NCBI RefSeq assembly: GCF_028715765.1
Contig: NZ_JAQURE010000002.1
Location: 62,001 to 126,000 of the forward strand
Direction: 5' to 3'
From: Rhodoferax sp.
Lineage (GTDB): Bacteria; Pseudomonadota; Gammaproteobacteria; Burkholderiales; Burkholderiaceae_C
DNA: 64,000 bases
This document shows, one piece after another, positions 1-9,176 of this stretch. Made by a program: the position numbers and the translations under genes. Each line of letters starts with the position of its first letter. The stretch's first letter is position 1. The notes under the pieces are model-generated. The model made no database searches. It was not told the origin of the DNA and worked only from the letters and a program-made list of their open reading frames with translations.

Positions 1-2
1 AA

Positions 3-509
<507 letters not shown>

Positions 510-571
510 ACCGCCCCGCACGGTCTGCCCTTTCATCACCCCGTAGGTTCAAGCCGCGAAGGGCGCTTGAC

Positions 572-1243
572 TCACTTAAAGTCGACAAAAATCGCTGGCA
601 CCTGCTTCACACCGGCTTGCTTGCCCAGCGCGTCGCGCAAAACATCCAACGCTTTGAGTTTGCACTGGGCGCGCAAGGCTTCTTCTGAGCCCAATGCCAA
701 ACCATAGCGTTTGGCAAGCGGTTCAAACTTGCTGTGGGCATAGTCGAACAACGGTTGGGTATTGGCCACGTCTGCCGCGCTGAAAACTTTCTGATTCAGT
801 GTTTTGAGGCGCGGCTCACCAATCAGCGCCGGGCGGCTGAGCTTCAAGCCCACGCCATTGGCGGCGTCAATCACTTCCAGACCAGCGGCACTCACATCCA
901 TGGAAAATGAAAACTCTACCTCGTAAGTGGTGACCACATTGGCATCTGCATCGAGCTTGAACAAGGCCTTTTCAATGGCTTGCACATGCGTGTAGGGGCG
1001 CACCAGTTTGGCTACCGGCGGCTTGAGCTGCTCGGCCAGCGTTTGCCGTGCAGCATCCAAGGCCTGGCGGTATTGGGTGTAGCCGGCCAGGGTTTTCTTC
1101 AGTGCCGCCAGTTCGGTTTGGGCTTTGAGCAGCTGGTCAGACACGGCTTGCTTTTCACCAAAAAACCGCACCTGCAGCACCACATAGACCATGCCGGCGG
1201 TCAACAAACAGCCAGAAATTGCAAAAATCGTCATCGGATCCAT
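572..1243 (-). CDS. Hypothetical membrane-anchored coiled-coil protein
   Basis: I do not recognise this 223-residue protein. It has one likely N-terminal membrane segment (about residues 4-26, ending VVLQVRFF), then a charged heptad-like stretch (about 30-75) compatible with a coiled coil, then a soluble domain ending VPAIFVDFK. The start is supported by AGGAAAG about 9 bases upstream of the ATG. It begins 19 bases after the polA stop on the same strand, so it is probably co-transcribed with polA. Function is unknown; the topology would suit a small inner-membrane protein with a cytoplasmic or periplasmic tail. Confidence 0.75.
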   Translation of the reverse strand: MDPMTIFAISGCLLTAGMVYVVLQVRFFGEKQAVSDQLLKAQTELAALKKTLAGYTQYRQALDAARQTLAEQLKPPVAKLVRPYTHVQAIEKALFKLDADANVVTTYEVEFSFSMDVSAAGLEVIDAANGVGLKLSRPALIGEPRLKTLNQKVFSAADVANTQPLFDYAHSKFEPLAKRYGLALGSEEALRAQCKLKALDVLRDALGKQAGVKQVPAIFVDFK

Positions 1244-1262
1244 GTTTTGACTTTCCTATGGC

Positions 1263-4079
1263 TCAATGCGCCTTGTCCCAATTGGGCCCTACCCCCACCT
1301 CGGCCAGCAACGGTACCCGCAACTGCGCCACGCCGGCCATGAGCTTGGGCACTTCGTGGCGCACCCAGTCAATTTCAGCCTCGGGTACTTCAAACACCAG
1401 TTCGTCATGCACCTGCATGATCATTTTGGTGGCGCGCTGTTGCGTGTCAATCACATGCTGCATTTTCACCATGGCGAGCTTGATCAGGTCTGCCGCCGTG
1501 CCCTGCATGGGCGCGTTGATGGCGGCACGTTCGGCACCGGCGCGGCGCGCACCGTTGGGTGAATTGATCTCTGGCAAGTACAGCCGTCGCCCCAGCACAG
1601 TTTCCACATAGCCTTGGGCTTTGGCCTGCGCACGGGTGTGCTCCATGTAGTTTTTCACCCCCGGATAGCGCTCAAAGTAACGCGCGATGTAGTTCTTGGC
1701 AGCGGTGTTGTCTATGCCCAGCGCCTTGGCCAGGCCGTAGGCACTCATGCCGTAAATCAAGCCAAAGTTGATGACCTTGGCATAGCGGCGCTGCTCGCTG
1801 CTGACATGCGCGGTGTCAATGCCAAAAATCTCTGCCGCAGTGGCGCGGTGCACGTCCATGCCATCATGAAACGCCAGCAGCAGCGCTGCGTCGCCACTGA
1901 TGTGCGCCATGATGCGCAGCTCAATTTGGCTGTAGTCAGCGCTGGCAATCACACAACCCGGCGCGGCCACAAAGGCCTCGCGCACGCGCCGCCCCTCTGG
2001 GGTGCGCACCGGAATGTTTTGCAGGTTGGGGTCGTTGCTGCTCAGGCGCCCGGTCACCGCCACCGCTTGCGCGTAGTGCGTGTGCACGCGGCCAGTGCGC
2101 GGCAGCGCCAGTTGCGCCAGTTTGTCGGTGTAGGTGCCTTTGAGCTTGGAGAGGCCACGGTGCTCCAGAATTTTGGCCGGCAAGGGGTAATCTTCAGCCA
2201 GTTTTTGCAGCACTTCGTCGTCAGTGCTGGGCGACCCGGTGGGGGTTTTCTTGACCACCGGCAAGCCCAGTTGGGTGAAGAAAATCTCGGCAATTTGCTT
2301 GGGGCTGCTCAGGTTAAAAGGTTGCCCGGCCAGGGCGTGCGCCTCGGCTTCGAGCTGCAAGATGCGCTTGCCAAGCTCGTGGCTTTGCGCCGCCAAAATG
2401 GGCGCGTCGATCAGCACGCCATTGCGCTCGATGCGGTACAAGGCCTCACTGCTTTCTATTTCCAGCTGGTAAATCGCCAGCAGTTTGGCGTTGGCCTGCA
2501 GCTGTGGCCACAGGGTGCGGTGCACGTCAAGAGTCATGTCGGAGTCTTCACACGAATACTCAGCCGCACGCGCCACGTCCACCTGGTCAAAGCATATTTG
2601 GCTGACCCCTTTGCCACACAGGTCTTCAAAACTGATGCCACTGCGCCCCAGGTGCCGCTGCGCCAAGCTGGCCAGCCCGTGCGGCTGGGTGACTTCAAGC
2701 ACATAGCTTTGCAGCATGGTGTCGTGCGCGTAGCCTTGCACTTCAATGCCGTGGTTGGCAAACACATGGCGGTCGTATTTGACGTGCTGCCCCAGCTTGA
2801 GCCGACTGGCGTCTTCCAGCCAGGGCTTGAGCTTAGCCAACACCTCTGCCAGCGGCAGCTGTGGGGGGGCATCAGGGTAAGCGTGCGCCAGCGGAATGTA
2901 GGCCGCTTCGCCCGGGGTCACGCTGAAGCTGATGCCCACAATTTGGGCACGCATTTCATCCAACGAGGTGGTTTCGGTGTCAATGGCCACCAGCGCTGCG
3001 CCTTGCAGTTTGGCCAGCCAGGCCTCAAAGGCGTCCCAAGTCAACACCGTGTCGTAGTGCACGGTGCTGACTTTTTCAACCGGCGCCAAGGCGGGCGGCG
3101 GCTCAGCGTCAAACAGGTCGCGCTCTGGGGCTGGGCTGGCCACGGGGGTGGGTGCGGCCATGGGTGCAGCGCTGTCCAGCGCCTCTTTGCTGGCCAGTGA
3201 GCGAGCCAAACCTTTGAACCCATATTTATCGTAAAAAGTGGCCAAAGTGCCCGCAGATATTGCACCAACAGCTATGTTATCTAGAGCAGGCAAAGCGGGC
3301 AACCAGGCACTTAAATCGCAATCGGTTTGAATCGTGACCAGGGTGCGCCCGGTCGGCAGCCAGCCCAAGGCACCGCGCAGGTGTTCGCCCACGGCACCTT
3401 TGATCTGGTCGGCCTGCGCCACGATGGCGTCGAGTGAGCCGTATTCGTTGAGCCATTTGACTGCGGTTTTCGGCCCCACTTTGGGCACGCCAGGCACGTT
3501 GTCCACGGTGTCGCCGACCAGGGTTTGGTAGTCGCGCATCAGGTGCGGCGGCACGCCAAACTCGGCCGTCACGCCGGCCACGTCGCGGCGCTTGCCGTTC
3601 ATGGTGTCGATGATGGTGATGCGCTCTGTGACCAGTTGAGCTAAGTCTTTGTCGCCACTGCTGACCACCACGTTCAGGCCTTGGGCAGCGGCTGTGGCAG
3701 CCAGCGTGCCAATGACGTCGTCAGCTTCCACCCCCGGCACAGCCAGCACCGGCCAGCCCAGCAGACGCACCACTTCGTGAATCGGTTCAATTTGGCTGCG
3801 CAAGTCGTCTGGCATCGGGCTTCGGTTGGCTTTGTACTGGGGGTACAAATCATCCCTGAAGGTGGGGCCTTTGGCATCAAACACGCAGGCGGCATAGGCT
3901 GCTGGGTAGTCTTTGCGCAGGCTTTGCAGCATGTTGATGATGATGCGAATGGCACCGGTTTTTTGCACCGTGCCGTCGGCCAAGGTGACCTGCATGTCGC
4001 CCCCACCAGCGAAAAAAGCACGGTAAAGGTAGCTGGAGCCGTCGACCAGCAGCAAGGTTGGGGGTGCATCAGTGTTCAT
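1263..4079 (-). CDS. polA: DNA polymerase I
   Basis: Gap-filling and repair polymerase, 938 residues, full family length. It has an N-terminal 5'-3' exonuclease domain (LLLVDGSSYLYRAF, GVEADDVIGT, SGDKDLAQL). The central 3'-5' exonuclease keeps its acidic residues (AIDTETTSL, GQHVKYDRHVF, YSCEDSDMTLD), so proofreading looks intact. The C-terminal polymerase has motif A DYSQIELRIMAHISGD, motif B RRYAKVINFGLIYG and motif C QVHDELVFE. I chose ATG at 4079 because the family begins just before the LLLVDGSS segment; an in-frame ATG at 4112 would add 11 residues of unlikely sequence. A low-GC patch near residues 268-283 weakly resembles the AGCTGCT repeat family. Confidence 0.97.
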   Translation of the reverse strand: MNTDAPPTLLLVDGSSYLYRAFFAGGGDMQVTLADGTVQKTGAIRIIINMLQSLRKDYPAAYAACVFDAKGPTFRDDLYPQYKANRSPMPDDLRSQIEPIHEVVRLLGWPVLAVPGVEADDVIGTLAATAAAQGLNVVVSSGDKDLAQLVTERITIIDTMNGKRRDVAGVTAEFGVPPHLMRDYQTLVGDTVDNVPGVPKVGPKTAVKWLNEYGSLDAIVAQADQIKGAVGEHLRGALGWLPTGRTLVTIQTDCDLSAWLPALPALDNIAVGAISAGTLATFYDKYGFKGLARSLASKEALDSAAPMAAPTPVASPAPERDLFDAEPPPALAPVEKVSTVHYDTVLTWDAFEAWLAKLQGAALVAIDTETTSLDEMRAQIVGISFSVTPGEAAYIPLAHAYPDAPPQLPLAEVLAKLKPWLEDASRLKLGQHVKYDRHVFANHGIEVQGYAHDTMLQSYVLEVTQPHGLASLAQRHLGRSGISFEDLCGKGVSQICFDQVDVARAAEYSCEDSDMTLDVHRTLWPQLQANAKLLAIYQLEIESSEALYRIERNGVLIDAPILAAQSHELGKRILQLEAEAHALAGQPFNLSSPKQIAEIFFTQLGLPVVKKTPTGSPSTDDEVLQKLAEDYPLPAKILEHRGLSKLKGTYTDKLAQLALPRTGRVHTHYAQAVAVTGRLSSNDPNLQNIPVRTPEGRRVREAFVAAPGCVIASADYSQIELRIMAHISGDAALLLAFHDGMDVHRATAAEIFGIDTAHVSSEQRRYAKVINFGLIYGMSAYGLAKALGIDNTAAKNYIARYFERYPGVKNYMEHTRAQAKAQGYVETVLGRRLYLPEINSPNGARRAGAERAAINAPMQGTAADLIKLAMVKMQHVIDTQQRATKMIMQVHDELVFEVPEAEIDWVRHEVPKLMAGVAQLRVPLLAEVGVGPNWDKAH
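3231..3277 (-). repeat. Weak AGCTGCT-family patch inside polA
   Basis: On the minus strand the patch starts ATAGCTGTTGGTGCAATAT and, 23 bases after AGCT, continues GCACTTTGGCCACTTTTT, a loose match to the second half of the family. It lies in a locally AT-rich part of polA. This is the weakest member listed and may be chance. Confidence 0.3.
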
Positions 4080-4233
4080 GGGGGGCATTTTGCCTGCCCA
4101 TGTGGCTGTCAAAAGCCTATTGCCTTGTCAGTGGCCAAATATTGCGCTTGCCGCTTGCCCGAGGTGCTATTGAAAGGGTTGTGGTAGCGGGGCATTGAGG
4201 CTGGGTGACGTTGGGGGTGGAACCCGGCAGGGC

Positions 4234-4350
4234 GACTGGGTCAGGGGCGTGCGGTTTTGGGGTGAAAGCACGCGCGGGGCTGGCGGCTTTGGTGCGCCAG
4301 CCCCTTTTTCGCGCGCATTTCACCCCAAAGCCCGGTCCCCTGACCCAATC
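4234..4350. repeat. 117-bp palindromic element, copy 1
   Basis: The element opens with GACTGGGTCAGGGG and closes with its near-perfect inverse CCCCTGACCCAATC (13 of 14 pairs). Inside are further paired arms: GGTTTTGGGGTGAAA against TTTCACCCCAAAGC, and the central 10-bp stem GGGGCTGGCG / CGCCAGCCCC. The whole could fold as one long hairpin. A related element in opposite orientation lies at 4481-4598. No coding potential is evident. This copy, copy 2 and the AGCTGCT repeat between them fill most of the 680-base gap between polA and the DUF2782 gene. Confidence 0.8.
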
Positions 4351-4377
4351 ACCCTGCCTCACGTGGTTTGGACTCGA

Positions 4378-4431
4378 AAATTTATAAGAAATATGCCTGC
4401 ATCCCATGTTTAACATGCATAAGCAGCTATC
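4378..4431 (-). repeat. AGCTGCT-family repeat between the two palindromic elements
   Basis: Read on the minus strand it begins GATAGCTGCTTATGC and, 23 bases after AGCT, continues GGGATGCAGGCATATTTC, matching the family (second half usually GGGCTAGAGGCCTATTTT). Its outer flank TTTATAAGAAATA is shared with the copy at 11911-11953. It sits between the inverted elements at 4234 and 4481. Confidence 0.75.
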
Positions 4432-4480
4432 AATATTATTTCACTGCCTATTCACCGTAGCCACGCAAATAAGGCGTGGT

Positions 4481-4598
4481 GGTTGGGTCAGGTGACCGGG
4501 CTTTGGGGGTAAAGGCGCGCGAAAAAGGTACTTGGCGTACTCAAGCCATCAGCCCCGCGCGTGTTTTGCCCCCAAAACCGCATGCACCTGACCCAGCC
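4481..4598. repeat. 118-bp palindromic element, copy 2 (inverted)
   Basis: Ends GGTTGGGTCAGGTG and CACCTGACCCAGCC are inverse of each other (13 of 14). Reverse-complemented, the element lines up along its length with copy 1: GCGGTTTTGGGG, CACGCGCGGGGCTG, CCTTTTTCGCGCGC and CCCCAAAGCCCGGT are shared in the same order. The central stem is less perfect than in copy 1. No reading frame here looks real. Confidence 0.8.
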
Positions 4599-4759
4599 GC
4601 CGCGCCGTGCCAGAGCCACCAAAGCAGCCAAGCGCCGGCCACACCAGAACATCCATACCGGATGCACCACACCAGCAACATCGCCACAATCCCTTAAGCC
4701 TCAAACCCCACAAGCGGCGCACCAAGGTCAAGCAGACCTGGCCTAACTACAATCAAAAC

Positions 4760-5080
4760 ATGCGCTTTCACCACACCTCCCCCCTTTTCCTCGCCCTGCT
4801 TGTGACCTGCACCATGGCTCAAAGCCAAAGCCTGGCATCACCCAAACCCACACCACAGCCAGCCACAGCAGCCAGCCAGCCAGCCACATCAGACAGCCAG
4901 CCAGCCACATCAGACAGCCGCATTGAGCACCTGCGCGTGGAAGATGCCAGCACCCGCATTGATGAGCAGCGTGTGGGCGGCGAGTCGCAACACATCACGG
5001 TGCAGCCCAAAGGCGGCATGCCCAGCTACCAGGTGGCGCCCAAAACCGGTGAGCGCACCTGGAAAGTGCTGGGGTTCTAA
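4760..5080 (+). CDS. DUF2782-type small exported protein
   Basis: This 106-residue protein starts at ATG 4760 with a signal-peptide-like N-terminus (MRFHHTSPLFLALLVTCTMAQS). A low-complexity Pro/Ala/Ser/Thr linker contains two QPATSDS units, and a C-terminal module has IDEQRVGGESQHITVQPKGGMPSYQVAPKTG. The C-terminal pattern and the position between polA and the homoserine kinase gene match what I recall of DUF2782 proteins in Pseudomonas (same neighbours). Its function is not known. It lies 3 bases upstream of thrB and probably shares its transcript. The longer frame from 4607 runs through the repeat region and is rejected. Confidence 0.75.
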   Translation: MRFHHTSPLFLALLVTCTMAQSQSLASPKPTPQPATAASQPATSDSQPATSDSRIEHLRVEDASTRIDEQRVGGESQHITVQPKGGMPSYQVAPKTGERTWKVLGF

Positions 5081-5083
5081 GCC

Positions 5084-6079
5084 ATGGCGGTGTACACAGA
5101 AGTCTCTTTGAGCGAGGCGCAAGCGCTGTTTGACCAGCTTCAGCTCGGCCAACTCACACAGCTCAAGGGCTGCGCCGGTGGCATTGAAAACACCAACTAC
5201 TTCGCCACCACCCTGCACAACGGGCAGCTGCATGAGCATGTCTTGACCCTGTTTGAGCGCTTGAGCTTTGCGCAACTGCCGTTTTATTTGCAGCTCATGA
5301 AACATTTGGCACAGCATGGTGTGGCCGTGCCCGAGCCCAGTGCCAATGCCGATGGCGCGCTGGTGTTTGAGCTCAAAGGCAAACCGGCGGCAGTGGTCAA
5401 CAAACTTCGCGGTGCCAGCGCCTTGGCACCCACACCCGAGCACTGTGCCCAGGTGGGTGCCATGCTGGCGCGCATGCACCTGGCCGGGCGCAGTTTTGCC
5501 ACCCAGCAGCCCAATTTGCGGGGTTTGAGCTGGTGGAACGACACCGTGCCGGTGGTCTTGCCCTTTCTGACCGAGCCGCAAAAAACCTTGATCACCCAAG
5601 AGCTGGCCTTTCAAAACCAGCTCAGCACCCTGCCCGACTACGCCACACTCCCGCGTGGCCCCATTCACGCTGACCTGTTCAGAGACAACGTGCTGTTTGA
5701 CAGCGTCAACGGCGCACCGGTGTTGAGTGGTTTTTTTGACTTCTACTTTGCCGGTGTCGATGCCTGGGTGTTTGACCTAGCGGTGTGCCTGAACGACTGG
5801 TGCATTGACCTGCCCACTGGCGCTCACCATGCGCCTCGGGCACAGGCCTTCGTGGCTGCTTACCAGCAGCAGCGCCCGCTGACTGCGGCAGAGCGCGCCC
5901 TGCTGCCCGCCATGCTGCGCGCTGCGGCGTTGCGCTTTTGGCTCTCGCGACTGTGGGACCTGCACTTGCCGCGCGAGGCCAGCATGCTGCAAGCCCATGA
6001 CCCCAGCCATTTTGAGCGCGTGCTGACCCAGCGCGTGCAGCACGCGCTGGACGTGGATGCGTTGGTGGCCAGCGCATGA
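5084..6079 (+). CDS. thrB: Homoserine kinase, aminoglycoside-phosphotransferase fold
   Basis: Phosphorylates homoserine in threonine synthesis. The 331-residue protein belongs to the APH-fold ThrB type common in pseudomonads and Burkholderiales, not the GHMP type. Seen: the N-terminal LKGCAGGIENTNYF loop, the catalytic segment GPIHADLFRDNVLFD (HxD and N of the APH family), and GFFDFYFAGVDAWVFDLAVCLNDWC, typical of this subgroup. The start ATG is 3 bases after the DUF2782 stop. The stop overlaps the next start (ATGA, 6076-6079), so the membrane protein is likely translationally coupled. Confidence 0.93.
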   Translation: MAVYTEVSLSEAQALFDQLQLGQLTQLKGCAGGIENTNYFATTLHNGQLHEHVLTLFERLSFAQLPFYLQLMKHLAQHGVAVPEPSANADGALVFELKGKPAAVVNKLRGASALAPTPEHCAQVGAMLARMHLAGRSFATQQPNLRGLSWWNDTVPVVLPFLTEPQKTLITQELAFQNQLSTLPDYATLPRGPIHADLFRDNVLFDSVNGAPVLSGFFDFYFAGVDAWVFDLAVCLNDWCIDLPTGAHHAPRAQAFVAAYQQQRPLTAAERALLPAMLRAAALRFWLSRLWDLHLPREASMLQAHDPSHFERVLTQRVQHALDVDALVASA

Positions 6080-6864
6080 AGCTCAAACTCGTGCCCGCCC
6101 GCACTGGAGCCACCTGGGTCAAGCTGGGCATGCAAACCTATGCCAAGCAGCCGCTGGCACTGACCGGGCTGTTTTTCATGTTCATGGCGCTGATGTCGGT
6201 GGCCACCATGGTGCCGCTGGTGGGCTTGCCGATTGCCATGACAGTGTTGCCAGCCATCACCTTGGGGCTGATGGCCGCCACGCTGGAAGCCACCCAAGGC
6301 AAATTCCCCATGCCCTTGCTGTTGCTCAGCGGCTTGCGCGCCGGCCCGGTCAAATTGCGTGCCATGCTCAGCCTGGGTGCCATGTACGCGGCCGGCTTCA
6401 TGTGCGCCATGGGAGTGTCTTATGTGGTGGATGGCGGTGGCTTTGCCAACATGTATCTGGGTGGCCATGTGCCAGATAAAGACCTGATGGCATCGGGCGC
6501 CTTCATGGCGGCCATGTGGACCTTCATTGGCCTGCACCTGCCGCTATCGCTGCTGTTTTGGCATGCCCCAGCCCTGGTCTACTGGCACGACCTGACGCCG
6601 GGCAAAGCCATGTTTTTCAGCATCGTGGCGTGTTTTCGCAATTTTTGGGCACTGAGCGTGTTCGCATTGGTCTGGATGGCGGTGATGGTGGCCATGGTGC
6701 TGGGCATATCGGCCTTGTCGTCGCTGCTGGGCAGCCCGGGGCTGGCCGGCATGCTGCTTTTTCCGGGCTTGATGCTGGTGGCCTCGATGTTTTTTACCTC
6801 GCTGTATTTCACTTTCCGCGACAGTTTTGAAGCCGATTCACCCCTTAAGGAGCCTCACCCATGA
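6076..6864 (+). CDS. BPSS1780-type multi-pass membrane protein
   Basis: A 262-residue inner-membrane protein with about six hydrophobic segments (for example LTGLFFMFMALMSVATMVPLVG near residues 33-54 and LFPGLMLVASMFFTSLYFTF near the end). The opening MKLKLVPARTGATWVKLGMQTYAKQPLALTG resembles the family I know as BPSS1780, of unknown function and frequent in Burkholderiales. It overlaps the thrB stop by 4 bases and itself ends in a 4-base overlap with the FecR-domain gene, so the four genes from 4760 to 7622 look like one operon. Confidence 0.8.
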   Translation: MKLKLVPARTGATWVKLGMQTYAKQPLALTGLFFMFMALMSVATMVPLVGLPIAMTVLPAITLGLMAATLEATQGKFPMPLLLLSGLRAGPVKLRAMLSLGAMYAAGFMCAMGVSYVVDGGGFANMYLGGHVPDKDLMASGAFMAAMWTFIGLHLPLSLLFWHAPALVYWHDLTPGKAMFFSIVACFRNFWALSVFALVWMAVMVAMVLGISALSSLLGSPGLAGMLLFPGLMLVASMFFTSLYFTFRDSFEADSPLKEPHP

Positions 6865-7622
6865 ACACCTTGCACACCCTGGCTGGCCGCACCGAACATG
6901 AAGTGCTGTGGACGCAGCGGCGCAGTTTTTTACAAGCCGCCAGTGCCTGGACGGCGCTGGGGGGCTACAGCGCCGCGCAAGCCCAACAGCGCAGCAACAT
7001 TGTGGAACTGGTGGGCGACGCCCAGCTCAACGGCCAGCGCCTGCTGCCCGGCCACACCATCCAAAGCGGCGACGCCATCAGCACCGGGCCGGGTTCAGGT
7101 TTGATTTTTGTGCTGGGCACGTCGTCCTTCAAAGTGCGGCAAAACACCCGCATGGTGGTGGAGCGCGGTGCCAGCCTGAACCTGGTCAGCGTGCTGCGGC
7201 TGCTGACGGGTGCAGTGGTCAGCGTTTGGGGCAAGGGCGGCACGCGGCGCATTGTCACACCCACCGTCACCGTGGGCATTCGCGGCACCGGCACCTACAC
7301 CGAAGTGCTGCCCGAGCAACACTACCGCAGTTATTTTTGCAACTGCTTTGGCACCGTCGACGTGCAAGCCGGGGCGGACAAAACCGTCAGTCAGTCAGAT
7401 TACCACCAGTCGTTTTGGGCCGAGCCCACCTCCATGGGGGGGCGCCTGTTGCGGTCTGCCAAAGCCATCAACCACACCGACGAAGAGCTGGAGTACCTGG
7501 CACGCCTGGTGAACCAGCGCACCAACTGGCAAATTCTGGGGCGCAAAGGGGTGCACGACGGTAAGGGCTACATGGACGACAAGCCCAACCAAATGCACCC
7601 GGCTGACATGATGGGCAAGTAG
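6861..7622 (+). CDS. FecR-domain protein with Tat-like signal
   Basis: 253 residues. The N-terminus has RRSFLQAASAW followed by a hydrophobic stretch and AQAQ, which fits a twin-arginine or Sec signal. The body has the FecR-type beta pattern: VELVGDAQLNGQRLLPGHTIQSGDAISTGPGSGLIFVLG, then TRRIVTPTVTVGIRGTGTY. FecR domains occur in periplasmic sensors and in stand-alone exported proteins. No sigma factor or TonB gene is adjacent, so an iron-signalling role is not supported. A CNCFG segment gives two cysteines that could pair. The start overlaps the preceding stop (ATGA). Confidence 0.8.
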   Translation: MNTLHTLAGRTEHEVLWTQRRSFLQAASAWTALGGYSAAQAQQRSNIVELVGDAQLNGQRLLPGHTIQSGDAISTGPGSGLIFVLGTSSFKVRQNTRMVVERGASLNLVSVLRLLTGAVVSVWGKGGTRRIVTPTVTVGIRGTGTYTEVLPEQHYRSYFCNCFGTVDVQAGADKTVSQSDYHQSFWAEPTSMGGRLLRSAKAINHTDEELEYLARLVNQRTNWQILGRKGVHDGKGYMDDKPNQMHPADMMGK

Positions 7623-7643
7623 GCAGACGCCCCAGAAAAGACC

Positions 7644-8903
7644 TTACTTCATTCGCCCAACGAACGCACTGGTCACATCTTCAATCATTTTGAAAGCGCT
7701 GGTGGCGAAGTAGTCGGCGCGGATGGTCGACACATAGGTTTGCTGCGTGTGGGTGGCGTTGTTACCCAAATCACTGGTGCTCACAACGCCCGAGGTTCGA
7801 GACTCCAGCGCCGTGACTTGGACTGCTCCCGATTTAGCACTGGCACCTTCACCTTTCGCTGCATCTTGCGAAATATTCCTCGCTACAAGGTTGTCGCCAA
7901 TGGCGGTGTCCTTGACTTTGATGTCGCCGGCCTGCATGGACAACGCAGCCACTTCACCGCCATCGTCATAGAGCTTCTCAGCCAAATGCAAGCGAATTTC
8001 ACCATCCACGGGTGGCAAAAAAGTGCTTTCTCTGAATTTGGTGCCGCAGCCGCGTGAAAACCCCCAGTTCATCGGGTCACCTTCGGCAGGAAGTTGAATG
8101 GAAAACCGCGTGGCTTCGGGCTTGAGAAACATCCCTGCCGTGGCGTTGCTGTTGGCGGCATTGGCCACGGTGGTGGTGGCACTGTTGAGGTAGCTATTTT
8201 GCCGACCGGCAATCATGGTACCGGCACCGCCGGCTTTGGCTTCACCAAAGCCTACCGTGATCCAGACCTTGAGCATGGGCAGCGCCTCAACCTGGGTCAG
8301 GGTGCGCTCGTAACCAGGTTGTGCGTTGCGCTTCATATTGAAGTTGTTGCCGGTTTGGCTTAGTTTTTCGGTGAAGCTCATGTCGCTTTGCTTGCCTGAA
8401 TAATGGTCACAGCCCCCCGCTGGTGATGATGGCACCCAAGCGTCAAAACCGGTGGGTGCGTACAGATTGCTTTTGCCATCAACGTTTTGCAAGAGCATGG
8501 CGTTTTGTATAGGCCACGTTTCAACCAACGCTTTCATTGCAGTTTTGCCCTCGGGCTTGAAGTTGTCCGGTTCAACAATGTCCCACCCTTGAGCGCGGAG
8601 CTTTTCAAGGGTTCGCGCGTAAGCAAAGTTGGTCAGCTCAATCAGCACCCCCGGCTCGGGCAATGTGACGGTGTTGGTGGCCTGGGTTTTGTTAAAGCCC
8701 CCCAAGCCCAAAATATGGAAACCAGTTTTTGTGCTGATGTAGCTTTCTTGAAACTCCACCACAAAGTTGCCCATGAGCAATTTCTTGGTTTTGGGCAGTT
8801 CGGTCAGATTGACCTCACGAATTTGCACGTCTGCGGCAAAACTGAAGTGAGCGGCCAAAGCCAGCAAAGCTGCCAGGCACAAAGGTTTTAATTGATTATT
8901 CAT
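7644..8903 (-). CDS. Unrecognised secreted protein
   Basis: A 419-residue protein with a clear signal peptide from ATG 8903 (MNNQLKPLCLAALLALAAHFSFA, cleavage before ADVQ). I do not recognise a domain. The mature part includes an LLMGNFVVEFQESYI segment, an LIELTNFAYARTLEKLRAQGWDIVEP segment, two isolated cysteine-glycine sites (GGCDHYSG, RGCGTKF) and a C-terminal VSTIRADYFATSAFKMIEDVTSAFVG. An in-frame ATG at 8918 and the long frame to 8987 lack better ribosome sites. It is divergent from the PhoX-type gene and convergent with the FecR gene, whose stop is 21 bases away. It could be an outer-membrane or periplasmic protein. Confidence 0.7.
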   Translation of the reverse strand: MNNQLKPLCLAALLALAAHFSFAADVQIREVNLTELPKTKKLLMGNFVVEFQESYISTKTGFHILGLGGFNKTQATNTVTLPEPGVLIELTNFAYARTLEKLRAQGWDIVEPDNFKPEGKTAMKALVETWPIQNAMLLQNVDGKSNLYAPTGFDAWVPSSPAGGCDHYSGKQSDMSFTEKLSQTGNNFNMKRNAQPGYERTLTQVEALPMLKVWITVGFGEAKAGGAGTMIAGRQNSYLNSATTTVANAANSNATAGMFLKPEATRFSIQLPAEGDPMNWGFSRGCGTKFRESTFLPPVDGEIRLHLAEKLYDDGGEVAALSMQAGDIKVKDTAIGDNLVARNISQDAAKGEGASAKSGAVQVTALESRTSGVVSTSDLGNNATHTQQTYVSTIRADYFATSAFKMIEDVTSAFVGRMK

Positions 8904-9110
8904 GAGGCTATATTTCATTGATAAGTGTGATGTAAAAAACCCTGCAAGTGCTGGCGCCGTCGATGCGGAGACCCAACAGGCCATCATTCAGCACCCATGC
9001 TCGCCGATTTTGAATGGCTCACGCAATGTTCGAAGGGAATGGACAACGCCATTCTAGAAATGCCTTGTTGCCTTGTGCACCCCTCCGTTGGGGGGATGGA
9101 TTCAAGTCAA

Positions 9111-9126
9111 TGTCAAAAAATTGACA
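9111..9126. promoter_or_regulatory. Inverted repeat TGTCAA-N4-TTGACA
   Basis: TGTCAA and TTGACA flank four A residues, 51 bases before the PhoX-type start and in the gap shared with the divergent secreted-protein gene. It is a candidate operator or promoter element. It does not have the 11-bp direct spacing of a Pho box. Confidence 0.4.
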
Positions 9127-9176
9127 CATGCCTGTCGCAAACTCTCGCAGGTTTTTCACCTCACAGGAGTTTTTTA

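Noticed and set aside
1614-3200. Long open frame (528 codons) on the plus strand opposite polA
   Set aside because: It is antisense to the conserved polA domains, has no ribosome site or recognisable motif, and is expected from GC-rich third positions.
4117-4697. Several 60-100 codon frames upstream of polA
   Set aside because: They translate the palindromic elements; similar peptides on both strands arise from the inverted repeats.
9111-9126. Pho box before the PhoX-type gene
   Set aside because: The motif is an inverted TGTCAA/TTGACA pair, not direct 11-nt repeats.
8997-9176. N-terminal extension of the PhoX-type gene
   Set aside because: The lipoprotein signal and CAGGAG ribosome site fix the start at 9177.
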